Positions 34,191 to 43,006 of a DNA stretch of 64,000 bases are shown here, one piece after another. A program made the position numbers and the translations under genes. The DNA comes from Kineococcus mangrovi (GTDB lineage Bacteria; Actinomycetota; Actinomycetes; Actinomycetales; Kineococcaceae), in assembly GCF_041320705.1 (NCBI RefSeq), contig NZ_JBGGTQ010000001.1:589317-653316 (forward strand), in the 5' to 3' direction. Each line of letters opens with the position of its first letter. Position 1 is the stretch's first letter. Under the pieces are notes generated by a model. The model searched no databases and was not told where the DNA came from. It was given only the letters and a program-made list of their open reading frames with translations.

Positions 34191-34196
34191 AACCTA
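34191..34196 (-). promoter_or_regulatory. -10 element TAGGTT, leaderless start
   Basis: Six nt before the SRPBCC GTG; its first three bases are the stop of the upstream helicase gene. Confidence 0.5.
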
Positions 34197-36011
34197 GACC
34201 ATGGACAGCAGGTGGTCCCGGCGCCGGCGCAGGACGTCGACGGAGGCCGACGCCGACGGCGGTCCGGGCACGGCGGTGCGCAGCCGGGAGTACACCGACG
34301 CGTGCGGCATCGCCCGGCCCGCGGCCACCCGGCCGACCAGGCCGTGGATCTCCTTGCGCAGCAGCGCGGCCGTGTGCCAGGTGGCGTCCTCGATCTCGGG
34401 TTCGGCCGGTGCGGTGTCCCCGACCGGCTCGGCCTCCTCCGCAGGACGCGCCGTGCGCTTGCGGATCTCGGCGTCGCGCTGGGCCAGCAGCGCGGCCGTC
34501 TGCTCCGGCGACAGCAACCCGGGCAACCCGAGGAAGTCCTCCTCCTCGACGCTGACCGGCGGGAGGTCCCCGCCCGTCAGGGCCTTGCCGCCGTGCAGGA
34601 CGTGGGCGAACTCGGCCTGCGCCTCGAGGGCCTCGTACTCCTTCTTCTCCCCGGCGTCGCGCTCGGGCGGGGGCAGCAGGTCCAGACCCCCCTCGTCGAC
34701 CTCCTCGGAGGACACCGACGCGGGCGGGGGGATGACGTGGTTGCGGTCGCTCTCCATCTCGGCGGCCAGGGCCAGGAGGGGTCGGACGGCCGGCAGGAAC
34801 ACCGTCGCGGACTCCCCCGGTGCGCGGGAGCGCACGACGCGGCCGACGGCCTGGGCGAAGAACAGCGGCGTGCGGTACGAGGTCATCCACGCCAGGCACG
34901 CGGCCCGCGGCACGTCGACGCCCTCGGAGATCATCCGGACGCAGACGACGAAGCGCTGGTCGGACTCGGCGAACTCGGAGATCTTCTGCGACGCCTTGGG
35001 GTCGTCGGACAGGACGAGCGCCGGCTTCTCCCCGGTGACGCGCTGGACGATCTTGGCGTAGGCGCGCGCGTCGTCCTGGTCCGAGGCCAGCACCAGGCCC
35101 GCGGCGTCGTGCATGCCGTGCTCACGCAGGTGGTTCAGTCGCTCGTCCATCGCCGCGATGACGTGCGGCACCCAGTCCCCGCGCGGGTCCAGCGCCGTCT
35201 TCCAGGCCAGCGACTCCACCGACTTCGTCGTGGCGTCGGTCAGGGAGGCGGCGACGACCTCGCCGGCGGAGTTCCGCCAGCGCGAGACGCCGGTGTAGGC
35301 CGCGAAGACGACCGGCCGCACGACGCCGTCGGCCAGGGCGTCCTTGTAGCCGTAGGTGAAGTCGGCGACGCTCCTCAGCCCGCCCTCGGACTCCACCGAG
35401 TCGTCCTCGACGTAGGCGACGAACGGGATCCGCTCGTCGACCTTGGTGCGGAACGGGGTCCCGGTCAGGGACAGCCGGCGCCGCGCGTCGCCGAAGGCCT
35501 CGAAGACGGCCTCGCCCCAGGACAACCCGTCCCCGGCGTGGTGGATCTCGTCCATGACGACGAGGGACCGCTTGGCGGTGGCGCGGGCCCGGTGCAGCAT
35601 CGGGTGCCCGGCGACCTGGGCGTACGTGGTGACGTAGCCCTTCATGTCCGGCCGCACCGGCCCGACGGCGTTCGTCATCGTCGGGTCGAGCTCGATGCCC
35701 GCGCGGTGCGCGGCCTCGGCCCACTGGGTCCGCAGGTGGTCGGTCGGGGCGACGACGACGACCCGGTCCACGCGCCGGGTGTCGAGCAGCCGGCGGGCCA
35801 GGGCCAGGGCGAAGGTCGTCTTCCCCGCGCCCGGCGTCGCCGTGACGAGGTAGTCGGCGGGTTCGTCCCGGTCGGGGTCGAAGTACTTCTCCAGCGCGGC
35901 GTTCTGCCAGGCCCGCAGGGGGCGGGCCGCCGGGACGCCGGGGGCGTCGACGACGGGGCCGGGGACGGTGCCGGAGAGGGCGAGCTGGGGTTCGTGGTCG
36001 GTCGTGCTCAC
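34194..36011 (-). CDS. DEAD/DEAH-box superfamily 2 helicase
   Basis: 605 residues. Walker A TATPGAGKTTFALALA, motif II MDEIHHAGDG, motif III LTGTPFRT, motif V/VI region MISEGVDVPRAACLAW and QAVGRVVRSRAPGE. It resembles the RAD25/XPB- or type-I-restriction-like group of actinobacterial helicases conserved next to DUF3039. The C-terminal about 170 residues are charged and low-complexity before a final helical part (EKKEYEALEAQAEF, LRKEIHGLVGRV). GTG 36011 lies 1 nt after the DUF3039 stop, so the two are co-transcribed. Confidence 0.87.
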   Translation of the reverse strand: MSTTDHEPQLALSGTVPGPVVDAPGVPAARPLRAWQNAALEKYFDPDRDEPADYLVTATPGAGKTTFALALARRLLDTRRVDRVVVVAPTDHLRTQWAEAAHRAGIELDPTMTNAVGPVRPDMKGYVTTYAQVAGHPMLHRARATAKRSLVVMDEIHHAGDGLSWGEAVFEAFGDARRRLSLTGTPFRTKVDERIPFVAYVEDDSVESEGGLRSVADFTYGYKDALADGVVRPVVFAAYTGVSRWRNSAGEVVAASLTDATTKSVESLAWKTALDPRGDWVPHVIAAMDERLNHLREHGMHDAAGLVLASDQDDARAYAKIVQRVTGEKPALVLSDDPKASQKISEFAESDQRFVVCVRMISEGVDVPRAACLAWMTSYRTPLFFAQAVGRVVRSRAPGESATVFLPAVRPLLALAAEMESDRNHVIPPPASVSSEEVDEGGLDLLPPPERDAGEKKEYEALEAQAEFAHVLHGGKALTGGDLPPVSVEEEDFLGLPGLLSPEQTAALLAQRDAEIRKRTARPAEEAEPVGDTAPAEPEIEDATWHTAALLRKEIHGLVGRVAAGRAMPHASVYSRLRTAVPGPPSASASVDVLRRRRDHLLSMV

Positions 36012-36012
36012 G

Positions 36013-36324
36013 TCAGGACTTGTCGTCGCCGCCCTTGCCACCACTGGTCAGGGACTCGTAGATCTCCTTGCAGGTGGGGCACACGGGGAACCGCTTCGGG
36101 TCGCGGCCGGGCACCCAGACCTTGCCGCACAACGCGATCACGGGGTCGCCCGAGAGGGCGGACTCCATGATCTTCTCCTTCTTGACGTAGTGCGCGAAGC
36201 GCTCGTGGTCGCCCGGGGACGCCTGTTCCTCGACCTGCTCCTCGCGGTCCAGCACCGCGGTGCGCGAGGGGGCGGCGGGTGCCTCGGGCTGGGTGCGGAA
36301 CGGGTCGTCGGTCGGCGAGCTCAT
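36013..36324 (-). CDS. DUF3039 family protein
   Basis: 103 residues. The core HERFAHYVKKEKIMESALSGDPVIALCGKVWVPGRDPKRFPVCPTCKEIYE has a Cys pair (CPTC) and an upstream Cys, a possible zinc site. The first 45 residues are disordered-looking. Function unknown; conserved in actinobacteria next to the helicase gene. ATG 36324 lies 7 nt after a TAGGCT -10. Confidence 0.85.
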   Translation of the reverse strand: MSSPTDDPFRTQPEAPAAPSRTAVLDREEQVEEQASPGDHERFAHYVKKEKIMESALSGDPVIALCGKVWVPGRDPKRFPVCPTCKEIYESLTSGGKGGDDKS

Positions 36325-36331
36325 GCCCGCA

Positions 36332-36337
36332 AGCCTA
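36332..36337 (-). promoter_or_regulatory. -10 element TAGGCT, leaderless start
   Basis: Seven nt before the DUF3039 ATG (36324). Confidence 0.5.
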
Positions 36338-36356
36338 CTTCGCCCCGGTTCGTGGA

Positions 36357-36935
36357 TCAGTTCATGGACACGTCGCGCGGGAAGCTCGCGACGAGGGCCA
36401 GGTCGCCGCCCTGACGGCGCAGGACGTCCCCCCACAACGCCTCCGGTGCGTCGCAGAAGGCGTCGCGGGCCTCGGCGGGCAGCACGAACCAGGCGCCCTC
36501 GGCGATCTCGTCCTCGAGCTGGGCCGCGCTCCAGCCGGCGTACCCGGCGAAGATCCGCAGCCCGGCCAGCTCGTCGACGACCGTCTCCGGCGGCGTGTCG
36601 AGGTCGACCAGGCCGACCGACCCCAGGCCGACCGAGCCGAAGACGCGCCGGACCCCGGCGGGATCGGGACGGTCACCGGGCACGGCGACCAGGCCGAGGG
36701 CGGAGTCCAGGGCGACGGGCCCACCCTGGAAGAGCTTGCCGGGGGCGGTGGCGAAGGGCTGCCAGCCCGGCAGGACGGCGGCGACGTCGACGTCGAGGGG
36801 GTGGTTGACGACGACCCCGAGGGCGCCGTCCTCGTCGTGGTTGAGGACCAGCACCACCGAGCGGGAGAAGTTGGGGTCGCTCAGCGAGGGGGTCGCCAGC
36901 AGCAGGCGCCCCGTCAGGCTCGCGGTCTCGCTCAC
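36357..36935 (-). CDS. YqgE/AlgH family protein
   Basis: 192 residues. Family pattern: LTGRLLLATPSLSDPNFSRSVVLVLNHDEDGALGVVVNHPL, LFQGGPVALDS, RIFAGYAGWSAAQLEDEIAEGAWFVLPA and LWGDVLRRQGG. Crystal-fold homologues are known but the biochemical role is not. GTG 36935. It is divergent from the small gene at 37004, and the Zur-like box lies between them. Confidence 0.9.
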   Translation of the reverse strand: MSETASLTGRLLLATPSLSDPNFSRSVVLVLNHDEDGALGVVVNHPLDVDVAAVLPGWQPFATAPGKLFQGGPVALDSALGLVAVPGDRPDPAGVRRVFGSVGLGSVGLVDLDTPPETVVDELAGLRIFAGYAGWSAAQLEDEIAEGAWFVLPAEARDAFCDAPEALWGDVLRRQGGDLALVASFPRDVSMN

Positions 36936-36976
36936 CCGCTCATCATGGCACCGCCGTGCGACCGCACTTGGCGTAG

Positions 36977-36996
36977 TGATAATCGTTCTCTACAGT
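36977..36996 (+). promoter_or_regulatory. Zur-like operator fused to a leaderless promoter
   Basis: GATAATCGTTCTC (36978-36990) directly abuts the -10 TACAGT (36991-36996), 7 nt before GTG 37004. It is 11/13 identical to the box in front of aztD. A bound repressor would cover the -10. Confidence 0.6.
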
Positions 36997-37003
36997 CGGG
37001 TGC

Positions 37004-37309
37004 GTGAACACCTGGCTGCTCGTCCCCGCCGAAGAGGTCGGCCTGCTGGCACGCCTGCGGCCCGCCGTCCGCGCCACCCCCCACGGCGTCCTCGTGGCGC
37101 TGGACGGCGCGCCACCGGTGGCCGGCGCCCAGCTCGGGCTGTCCACCGACGGCACGCTGGTCTGGTACGGCGGCGGGTTCACCGCCGCCGAGGTGCAGAC
37201 GCTCGTCGAGCACGTCCGGCTCGGCCGGCTGCACGAGCTCCCCCTCGTGCTCGGGCACCGGCGACTGCGCCTCACCCGTCGCGGTGGCGCCGCTTCTCCT
37301 CGTACATGA
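37004..37309 (+). CDS. Unknown 101-residue protein with a Zur-like promoter
   Basis: No family recognised. The sequence reads as a small alpha/beta protein (WLLVPAEEVGLLARLRPAVRATPHGVLVALDGAPPVAGAQ, TLVWYGGGFTAAEVQTLVEHVRLGRLHEL), with several His and few Cys and no signal peptide, so it is cytosolic. The start is set by the leaderless promoter. Its last 38 bp overlap the convergent GGDEF gene. The shared box with aztD-aztC suggests it is made under zinc shortage. Confidence 0.65.
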   Translation: MNTWLLVPAEEVGLLARLRPAVRATPHGVLVALDGAPPVAGAQLGLSTDGTLVWYGGGFTAAEVQTLVEHVRLGRLHELPLVLGHRRLRLTRRGGAASPRT

Positions 37310-38114
37310 GGCGGTCCGCGCTCGCGAGGACCTCGGCCCTCGAGCGCGCGAGGTCGTCCTGGACGAGCCCGACGCTGCAGCGCACGTGGACCTCGCGGTG
37401 GTCGGGCAGCCCGACCGGGACGTCGGTGACGGCCTCGCGCAACCGCCCGCCCAGGGCCTGCGGGTCCACGTCACCGGCCTCCACGAGGACGACGAACTCG
37501 TCACCGCCGAAGCGCGCCACCGTGTCCCCCGCGCGGGACGTGCTCGCCAGCCGCTCGGCGATGCGGGCCAGGGCCTGGTCGCCCACGAGGTGACCGTGCT
37601 CGTCGTTGAGCTGCTTGAGGTCGTCGACGTCGCAGAAGGCCACGACGGGCACGTCCCCGCTGCGCCGGGCGCGCGAGCGCGCGAGCTCCCAGCGGTCCTC
37701 GAACAGCTCGCGCGTCGGCAGACCGGTGAGCCGGTCGTGGGTGGCCCGGTGGGCCAGGTCGCGCGTCCGCTCGACGTGCTGCGTGACGTCCCAGCACGAC
37801 AGGCTGAGGACCTCACCGTCGGCTCCGGCACCGCCGACGAGCACCTCGACGGTGACGTCGCGCCCGGCCGGGCCCCGCCACCGCCACTCGTGGGCCGTCC
37901 GGTCCGCCCGGGCCCCCCGCTCCAGCGTCGCGACGACGTCGTCGAGGTCCTCGGGGTGGACCACCTCGGCCAGCGGCCGTTCGAGGACACCGTCGAAGAG
38001 GTCGACCGCAGCGCGGTTCGCCCACGCCGTGCGCCACCCCGACGGTCCGCGGTCGACGAGGACCGTCGCCAGCGGTGAGTCCTCCACGAGGCGCCGGTAG
38101 TCGGCGTCCTGCAC
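37272..38114 (-). CDS. PAS-GGDEF diguanylate cyclase
   Basis: 280 residues. A PAS sensor (about 5-115; RRLVEDSPLATVLVDRGPSGW, WRWRGPAGRDVTVEVLVG, SLSCWDVTQHVE) precedes a GGDEF domain: HDRLTGLPTRELFEDR, AFCDVDDLKQLNDEHGHLVGDQAL and the intact RFGGDEFVVLV, ending SADRLMYEEKRR. It makes cyclic di-GMP. No RxxD inhibitory site is seen before GGDEF. GTG 38114 has an AAGGGGGG ribosome site. It has no EAL partner nearby. Confidence 0.88.
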   Translation of the reverse strand: MQDADYRRLVEDSPLATVLVDRGPSGWRTAWANRAAVDLFDGVLERPLAEVVHPEDLDDVVATLERGARADRTAHEWRWRGPAGRDVTVEVLVGGAGADGEVLSLSCWDVTQHVERTRDLAHRATHDRLTGLPTRELFEDRWELARSRARRSGDVPVVAFCDVDDLKQLNDEHGHLVGDQALARIAERLASTSRAGDTVARFGGDEFVVLVEAGDVDPQALGGRLREAVTDVPVGLPDHREVHVRCSVGLVQDDLARSRAEVLASADRLMYEEKRRHRDG

Positions 38115-38573
38115 TGCGCCCCCCTTGCGTCCCCGGCACCGACGGCCGGTTTCCTGAGACCGTACGGGGCGCGAGCACGGAGCACGAAACCTGTGCCGCA
38201 CCATCGCTGACACGGCGGACACGTTGCGACGCAGCGTGTTCGATAGTGACTCACCGAGAGGCCCACCCCACGACCGGGGGCGGCGAGCACGGGCGGCGTG
38301 CGGGACGGTGACGTCCGTGCCGGCCGGGTGCAGCACGCGGTGGCGACCCCGGGGGCCGGCACCCGGGGGGCCTGCGCGGGGACCGTGGACACGGCCACCG
38401 GCGCGGTGGAGACGGCGAGCACGGCCCACGGCCGGCGGGGCGAGAGTGCTCGCGCGCGGCCGGGCAGCTCCCCGGCGGCTCGGTCACGGCGGCTCGGTCA
38501 CTCACGGCGGTGGCCGAGCACCGCGCGAGGACCCCGGGGACCGCCTCGCAGCGCGCCGGGGGACGAAACACGT
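38115..38573. other. Gene-free stretch between GGDEF gene and tmRNA terminator
   Basis: About 460 bp. The left part must hold the GGDEF promoter; I see no clear -10. The rest has the extreme G+C of the region and open frames on both strands, but none has a convincing start, family match or ribosome site. Confidence 0.4.
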
Positions 38574-38601
38574 CCGCCCGGGGGCGTACGCCCCCGGGCG
38601 G
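38574..38601. terminator. 28-bp perfect palindrome at the tmRNA 3' end
   Basis: CCGCCCGGGGGCG, central TA, then its exact complement. It begins 7 nt beyond the encoded CCA of ssrA. In the ssrA direction a short TGTTT follows. Confidence 0.75.
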
Positions 38602-38607
38602 GTGGAG

Positions 38608-38973
38608 TGGTGGAGATGGCGGGAATCGAACCCGCGTCCGTCAGCGTGGTACCAGGGCTTCTCCGGGTGCAGCCTGTTCAGCGGTCTGCTCGGCCCCGAT
38701 GCTCACACAGGCATGTCACCGCCGGGCCCAGCCGCGTTGGATGTCCCTCTCACGTACGCGACCTCCGTGAGAGGTGAGCCCCCTAGCTGATGCCAGGACC
38801 CGGGGCGGGAGCACACCCGGGCTGACAGAGTCGCACTCGCTCAGGCGGCGAGGGCGAACTCGGTGCGCTTGGAATCGGCACCTATTGGTTTGCATGGATC
38901 GTTGACGAGATGACCATGCATCCTCGACCCGCTTCCCCTGGCTCGACGACCAACGTCGAAACCTGTCATCCCC
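38608..38973 (-). ncRNA. ssrA: Transfer-messenger RNA
   Basis: 366 nt on the minus strand. The 5' GGGGATG (from 38973) pairs with CATCTCC before the encoded 3' CCA (38610-38608), with a T arm GGTTCGATTCC near the 3' end. The tag frame reads ADSKRTEFALAA and stops at TGA, close to other actinobacterial tags. It rescues stalled ribosomes together with SmpB, encoded 69 bp upstream on the same strand. Confidence 0.95.
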
Positions 38974-39041
38974 TTGTTGAGTTGTGCGTCCAGCTTACCG
39001 TGCAACGGCGCGGACGTCGCACGTGTTCCCGTGACGCCCCG

Positions 39042-39512
39042 TCAGCGGTTCTGGCGGTACGACATGGCGCGTTCGGCCTCGCGCCGGTCCTGGCGCTCGC
39101 GCAGCGCGTGCCGCTTGTCGTAGTTCTTCTTGCCGCGCGCCAACCCGATCTCGACCTTGACCCGGCCGTCGACGAAGTACAGCGCCAACGGCACGATCGT
39201 CAGCCCCGACTCGCGGACCTTGCCGGCCCACTTGTCGATCTCGGCGCGGTGCAGCAGCAGCTTGCGCTTGCGGCGCGGCGTGTGGTTCGTCCACGTCCCC
39301 TGCACGTACTCGGGGATGTGCACGCCCTCGAGCCACATCTCCCCGCGGTCGATGTGGGCGAACCCGTCGACCAGGGAGGCCCGGCCCATCCGCAGGGCCT
39401 TGACCTCGGTGCCCATGAGGCTGACACCGGCCTCGTAGACGTCGTCGATGAAGTAGTCGTGGCGCGCCTTGCGGTTGCTGGCGATGACCTTGCGCCCCGT
39501 TTCGCGCGGCAC
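39042..39512 (-). CDS. smpB: SsrA-binding protein SmpB
   Basis: 156 residues. Binds tmRNA and brings it to stalled ribosomes. Family features: [91 protein letters not shown] and the basic tail. GTG 39512 has GGAGGGAC upstream. Lies between ftsX and ssrA, the common actinobacterial order ftsE-ftsX-smpB-ssrA. Confidence 0.96.
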   Translation of the reverse strand: MPRETGRKVIASNRKARHDYFIDDVYEAGVSLMGTEVKALRMGRASLVDGFAHIDRGEMWLEGVHIPEYVQGTWTNHTPRRKRKLLLHRAEIDKWAGKVRESGLTIVPLALYFVDGRVKVEIGLARGKKNYDKRHALRERQDRREAERAMSYRQNR

Positions 39513-39554
39513 GTCGTCCCTCCTGGGTCCTGGCTCGGTGGTGAGCCCTCCAGT

Positions 39555-40460
39555 CTAGACCTTGAGCCAGCGGCGCAGGCTGAACAGGGAGGCGATGATC
39601 GCGAAGACGACCCCGACGACGATGATGACCGGTCCCGTCTGCGTGAGCACGTCGGAGGTGTCGATGAGCCGCGTGGTGAACCCGGGCCGGTTCTGCAGGC
39701 GCGAGACCCCGAAGTTCACCATCGCCCACAGCGCCCCGGAGGCGAGGAGCCCCCCGATGAGGCTGGCCACCACGCCCTCGAGGACGAACGGCAGCTGGAT
39801 GAGCGCGCGCGAGGCCCCGACGAGCCGCATGATCGTCGTCTCGCGGCGACGGCTGAACGCCGTGAGCCGGATGGTCGTGGAGACGAGCATCATCGAGCAC
39901 AGCAGCATGAGCGCGGCGAGGCCGAGCGCGATGTTCGTCGCGACGTCCAGGACGGTGAACAGGGGCTGCAGGATGGCGCGCTGGTCGGGCACCTCCTCCA
40001 CCCCGGCCGCGGTCTCGTAGTCCGCGCTGAGCTCCCGGTACTGCTGGGGGTCGATGAGGCGGATGCGGAAGGACTCCGGCAGCTGGTCGGCCGTGAGGTT
40101 GTCCGTGACCGCCGGGGTGGACTGCTCCCTGAAGTTCTCCAGCGCCTGCTGCTGGGACTCGTAGTAGACGCGCTCCACGCGCGGGTCGGCCTGCAGCTGC
40201 TCGCGCAGGGCGTCGCGCTGGGCGTCGGTGATCGCCCCGCCCGGGCAGCGCTCGGACAGCGAGGTGTCCCCGCAGAGGAAGATCGAGACCTGGACGCGGT
40301 CGTACCACTCGCCCTTGAGGATGCCGACCTGCTTCTGCACGAGCAGCCCGGTCCCGAAGAAGAAGAGCGAGACCATGGTCACCAGCACGACGGCGACCGA
40401 CATCGTGAAGTTGCGGCGCAGGCCCGTGGCCATCTCGCCGAGCACGAACCCCAGGCGCAT
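39555..40460 (-). CDS. ftsX: Cell division protein FtsX
   Basis: 301 residues. Membrane partner of FtsE that activates peptidoglycan hydrolases at division. One transmembrane helix near 20-42 (SVAVVLVTMVSLFFFGTGLLV), an extracellular domain with a Cys pair (FLCGDTS, ERCPGG), then three C-terminal helices (LGLAALMLLCSMMLVS, LEGVVASLIGGLLASGALW, PVIIVVGVVFAIIASLF). Its ATG overlaps the ftsE stop by one base (TGATG). Confidence 0.95.
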   Translation of the reverse strand: MRLGFVLGEMATGLRRNFTMSVAVVLVTMVSLFFFGTGLLVQKQVGILKGEWYDRVQVSIFLCGDTSLSERCPGGAITDAQRDALREQLQADPRVERVYYESQQQALENFREQSTPAVTDNLTADQLPESFRIRLIDPQQYRELSADYETAAGVEEVPDQRAILQPLFTVLDVATNIALGLAALMLLCSMMLVSTTIRLTAFSRRRETTIMRLVGASRALIQLPFVLEGVVASLIGGLLASGALWAMVNFGVSRLQNRPGFTTRLIDTSDVLTQTGPVIIVVGVVFAIIASLFSLRRWLKV

Positions 40461-41149
40461 CAGCGGCCCGACCCGTAGACGCCGCGGTCCTCGTCGCGCA
40501 CGACGCGGCCGTCGCGCAGCTCGACGACGCGCTTGCGCATCTGGTCGACGATGTCGTCGTCGTGCGTGGCCATGAGAATGGTGGTCCCCGTGCGGTTGAT
40601 GCGGTCCAGCAGCTTCATGATCCCGACGCTCGTCTCGGGGTCGAGGTTCCCGGTGGGTTCGTCGGCCAGCAGGATCGCGGGCCGGTTCACGAACGCGCGC
40701 GCGATCGCCACGCGCTGCTGCTCACCCCCGGACAGCTCGTGCGGGCGACGCTTCTCCTTGCCGCCCAGGCCGACCAGGCCCAGCGTCTCGGGGACGGTCT
40801 GGGCGATGACGTGGCGCGGCTTGCCCAGCACCTGCAGGGCGAAGGCGACGTTCTCGTAGACCGACTTGTCGGCCAGGAGCCGGAAGTCCTGGAAGACGAC
40901 GCCGATCTGGCGCCGCAGCTGCGGCACCTTCCACGACCGCATCCGGCCGACGTCGCGGCCGTTCACCTGGACCGCCCCCGAGCTCGCCTTCTCCTCCTTC
41001 AGCACCAGCCGCAGGAACGTGGACTTGCCCGAACCCGACGGCCCGACGAGGAAGACGAAGTCGCCCTTGTCGATCTGGAGGGTCACCTCGGCGAGCGCAG
41101 GGCGGTGCCCCTGGCCGTAGACCTTGCTGACGTGCTCGAAGGTGATCAT
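40460..41149 (-). CDS. ftsE: Cell division ATP-binding protein FtsE
   Basis: 229 residues. ABC ATPase with Walker [13 protein letters not shown]-loop VFQDFRLL, signature [14 protein letters not shown], Walker [15 protein letters not shown] and H-loop [12 protein letters not shown] 41149 is preferred over GTG 41158: a TAGGGT -10 (41162-41157) overlaps that GTG and lies exactly 7 nt before the ATG, giving a leaderless start with M-I-T-F-E-H-V-S. Confidence 0.95.
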   Translation of the reverse strand: MITFEHVSKVYGQGHRPALAEVTLQIDKGDFVFLVGPSGSGKSTFLRLVLKEEKASSGAVQVNGRDVGRMRSWKVPQLRRQIGVVFQDFRLLADKSVYENVAFALQVLGKPRHVIAQTVPETLGLVGLGGKEKRRPHELSGGEQQRVAIARAFVNRPAILLADEPTGNLDPETSVGIMKLLDRINRTGTTILMATHDDDIVDQMRKRVVELRDGRVVRDEDRGVYGSGR

Positions 41150-41156
41150 CACTCCC

Positions 41157-41162
41157 ACCCTA
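41157..41162 (-). promoter_or_regulatory. -10 element TAGGGT, decides the ftsE start
   Basis: Seven nt before ATG 41149; overlaps the alternative GTG at 41158, which therefore cannot be transcribed as a start from this promoter. Confidence 0.5.
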
Positions 41163-41191
41163 CGGTCTGTTGCTCAGCGTGAGCGTCGGGC

Positions 41192-42295
41192 TCAGGCCTC
41201 GCGCTGGCGCCGCCAGCGGATGCCCGCGTCGAGGAAGCTGTCGATCTCCCCGTCGAACACGCCGTCGGTGTTGCCCACCTCGAAGCTCGTGCGCAGGTCC
41301 TTGACCATCTTGTACGGCTGCAGGACGTACGAGCGCATCTGGTTGCCCCACGAGCCGGAGTCCTCGCCTTTGAGAGCGTCGAGCTCGGCCTGGCGGTCCT
41401 GGCGGGCCTTCTCCAGCAGCTTGGCCTGCAGGACGCGCATCGCGGCGGCCTTGTTCTGCAGCTGCGACTTCTCGTTCTGGCAGGTCACGACGATGCCGGT
41501 CGGCAGGTGCGTGAGGCGGACCGCGGAGTCGGTCGTGTTGACCGACTGCCCGCCCGGCCCCGAGGAGCGGTAGACGTCGACGCGGACGTCGTTCTCGGGG
41601 ATCTCGATGTGGTCGGTCTCGGCCACCACGGGCAGGACCTCCACACCGGCGAACGACGTCTGGCGCCGGCCCTGGTTGTCGAAGGGCGAGATCCGCACGA
41701 GGCGGTGGGTGCCCTGCTCGACGCTGAGGGTGCCGTACGCGTAGGGCGCGGCGACCTTGAACGTCGCCGACTTGATGCCGGCCTCCTCGGCGTAGGAGGT
41801 GTCGTAGACCTCGCTCTTGTAGCCGTGGCGCTCGGCCCAGCGCAGGTACATGCGCATGAGCATCTGCGCGAAGTCGGCGGCGTCGACACCCCCGGCCTCG
41901 GCGCGGATCGTCACGAGCGCCTCGCGCGGGTCGTACTCCCCCGACAGCAGGGTGCGGACCTCGAGCTCCTCCAGGGACCTGCGGATCCCGGCGAGCTCCT
42001 CCTCGGCCTCGGCCAGGGAGTCGGCGTCGTGCTCGGACTCGGCCAGCTCGACGAGCACCTCGAGGTCGTCGATGCGCCCGCCCATCCTCTCGATGCGCTC
42101 CAGCTCGGCCTGCACGGCCGACAGGCGGCTCGTCACGCCCTGGGCGGTCTCGGGGTCGTCCCACAGGTCCGGCGCCGCGGCCTGGTCGTTGAGGTCGGCC
42201 AGCTCCTTGCGCAGGCCCTCGAGGTCCGACACCTCCCGGATGGACGCGTACGTCGTGCGGAGGGCGGAGATCTCGGCGGGGAAGTCGATGGCCAC
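41192..42295 (-). CDS. prfB: Peptide chain release factor 2
   Basis: 367 residues. Reads UGA and UAA and releases the peptide. The stop-codon tripeptide SPF (203-205) and GGQ (248-250, [10 protein letters not shown]) are present. The frame is continuous, without the programmed +1 frameshift found in many other bacteria. A TAGACT (42309-42304) upstream is a probable -10, giving a leader of about 7-8 nt. The neighbouring ftsE gene starts 42 bp beyond its stop. Confidence 0.95.
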   Translation of the reverse strand: MAIDFPAEISALRTTYASIREVSDLEGLRKELADLNDQAAAPDLWDDPETAQGVTSRLSAVQAELERIERMGGRIDDLEVLVELAESEHDADSLAEAEEELAGIRRSLEELEVRTLLSGEYDPREALVTIRAEAGGVDAADFAQMLMRMYLRWAERHGYKSEVYDTSYAEEAGIKSATFKVAAPYAYGTLSVEQGTHRLVRISPFDNQGRRQTSFAGVEVLPVVAETDHIEIPENDVRVDVYRSSGPGGQSVNTTDSAVRLTHLPTGIVVTCQNEKSQLQNKAAAMRVLQAKLLEKARQDRQAELDALKGEDSGSWGNQMRSYVLQPYKMVKDLRTSFEVGNTDGVFDGEIDSFLDAGIRWRRQREA

Positions 42296-42306
42296 GACCG
42301 ACGAGT

Positions 42307-42996
42307 CTACGACTGCCGCGACGACGCGAAGGCCCCCGACGGCAGCTCCCGCTCACCCTCGGTGATCGCCCGCAGGACGCGGTCGGCCACGGCCCGCGGG
42401 TCCAGGCCCGCCGGCAGCTTCGGCGCCGAGCCCGCGAGGGGCCGGGTGGCCAGGCCCGTCTCGGTGTGCGGCGGGCGCACGTCGATGACCCGCACCTTCG
42501 AGCGCTCCTCCCTCGCCAGGGCCGTCACGAACGCCGACAGCGCCGCCTTGGCCGCCGAGTACGGGGCCATCCCGGCCTGCGGGCGCTCGGCCACCACGGC
42601 GGTGACGACGGCGGCGAACGCGTCGTCCCCCTCGCGCAGGTGCGGCACCGCGGCGCGCAGCAGCCGGACCGGGCCGATGGCGTCGGCGAGGAACAGCTCG
42701 TCGAGCAGGTCGTCGTCGGCCTCGACGGCGGGACCGAAGGCGACGACGCCGGCCGCGTGCACGAGGCCGTCGAGCCGGCCGAGGTGGGCCACGGCCTCGG
42801 CGACGAGACGCTCGGGCTCACCGGGCAACCGCAGGTCGGCCGCCACGGCGTGCGTGCCCTCGATCTGCGGGGCGCTCCGGCCGCTCACCACGACCCGGGC
42901 ACCGGCGGCCAGCAGACCCTCCACCAGGGGCCGGCCCAGTCCGCCGCCCGCACCCGTGACCAGGACTCCCGCGCCCGCAAGCTCCACGGCGCCCAC
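42307..42996 (-). CDS. Short-chain dehydrogenase/reductase
   Basis: 229 residues. Nucleotide-binding GAGGGLG near the N-terminus ([31 protein letters not shown]), the [10 protein letters not shown] strand and the catalytic YSAAK ([21 protein letters not shown]). The usual catalytic Ser region reads [15 protein letters not shown], so Thr or another residue may substitute. Substrate unknown. Starts GTG 42996 or 42987 are both possible. Lies downstream of the Tad genes, separated by 10 bp, and may be transcribed with them. Confidence 0.82.
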   Translation of the reverse strand: MGAVELAGAGVLVTGAGGGLGRPLVEGLLAAGARVVVSGRSAPQIEGTHAVAADLRLPGEPERLVAEAVAHLGRLDGLVHAAGVVAFGPAVEADDDLLDELFLADAIGPVRLLRAAVPHLREGDDAFAAVVTAVVAERPQAGMAPYSAAKAALSAFVTALAREERSKVRVIDVRPPHTETGLATRPLAGSAPKLPAGLDPRAVADRVLRAITEGERELPSGAFASSRQS

Positions 42997-43006
42997 GGTG
43001 GCACGC

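Noticed and set aside
38224..38790. Open plus-strand frames between the GGDEF gene and smpB
   Set aside because: They run through the tmRNA gene and its terminator palindrome.
41192..42295. Programmed frameshift in prfB
   Set aside because: The reading frame is continuous from start to stop; no in-frame TGA near codon 25.
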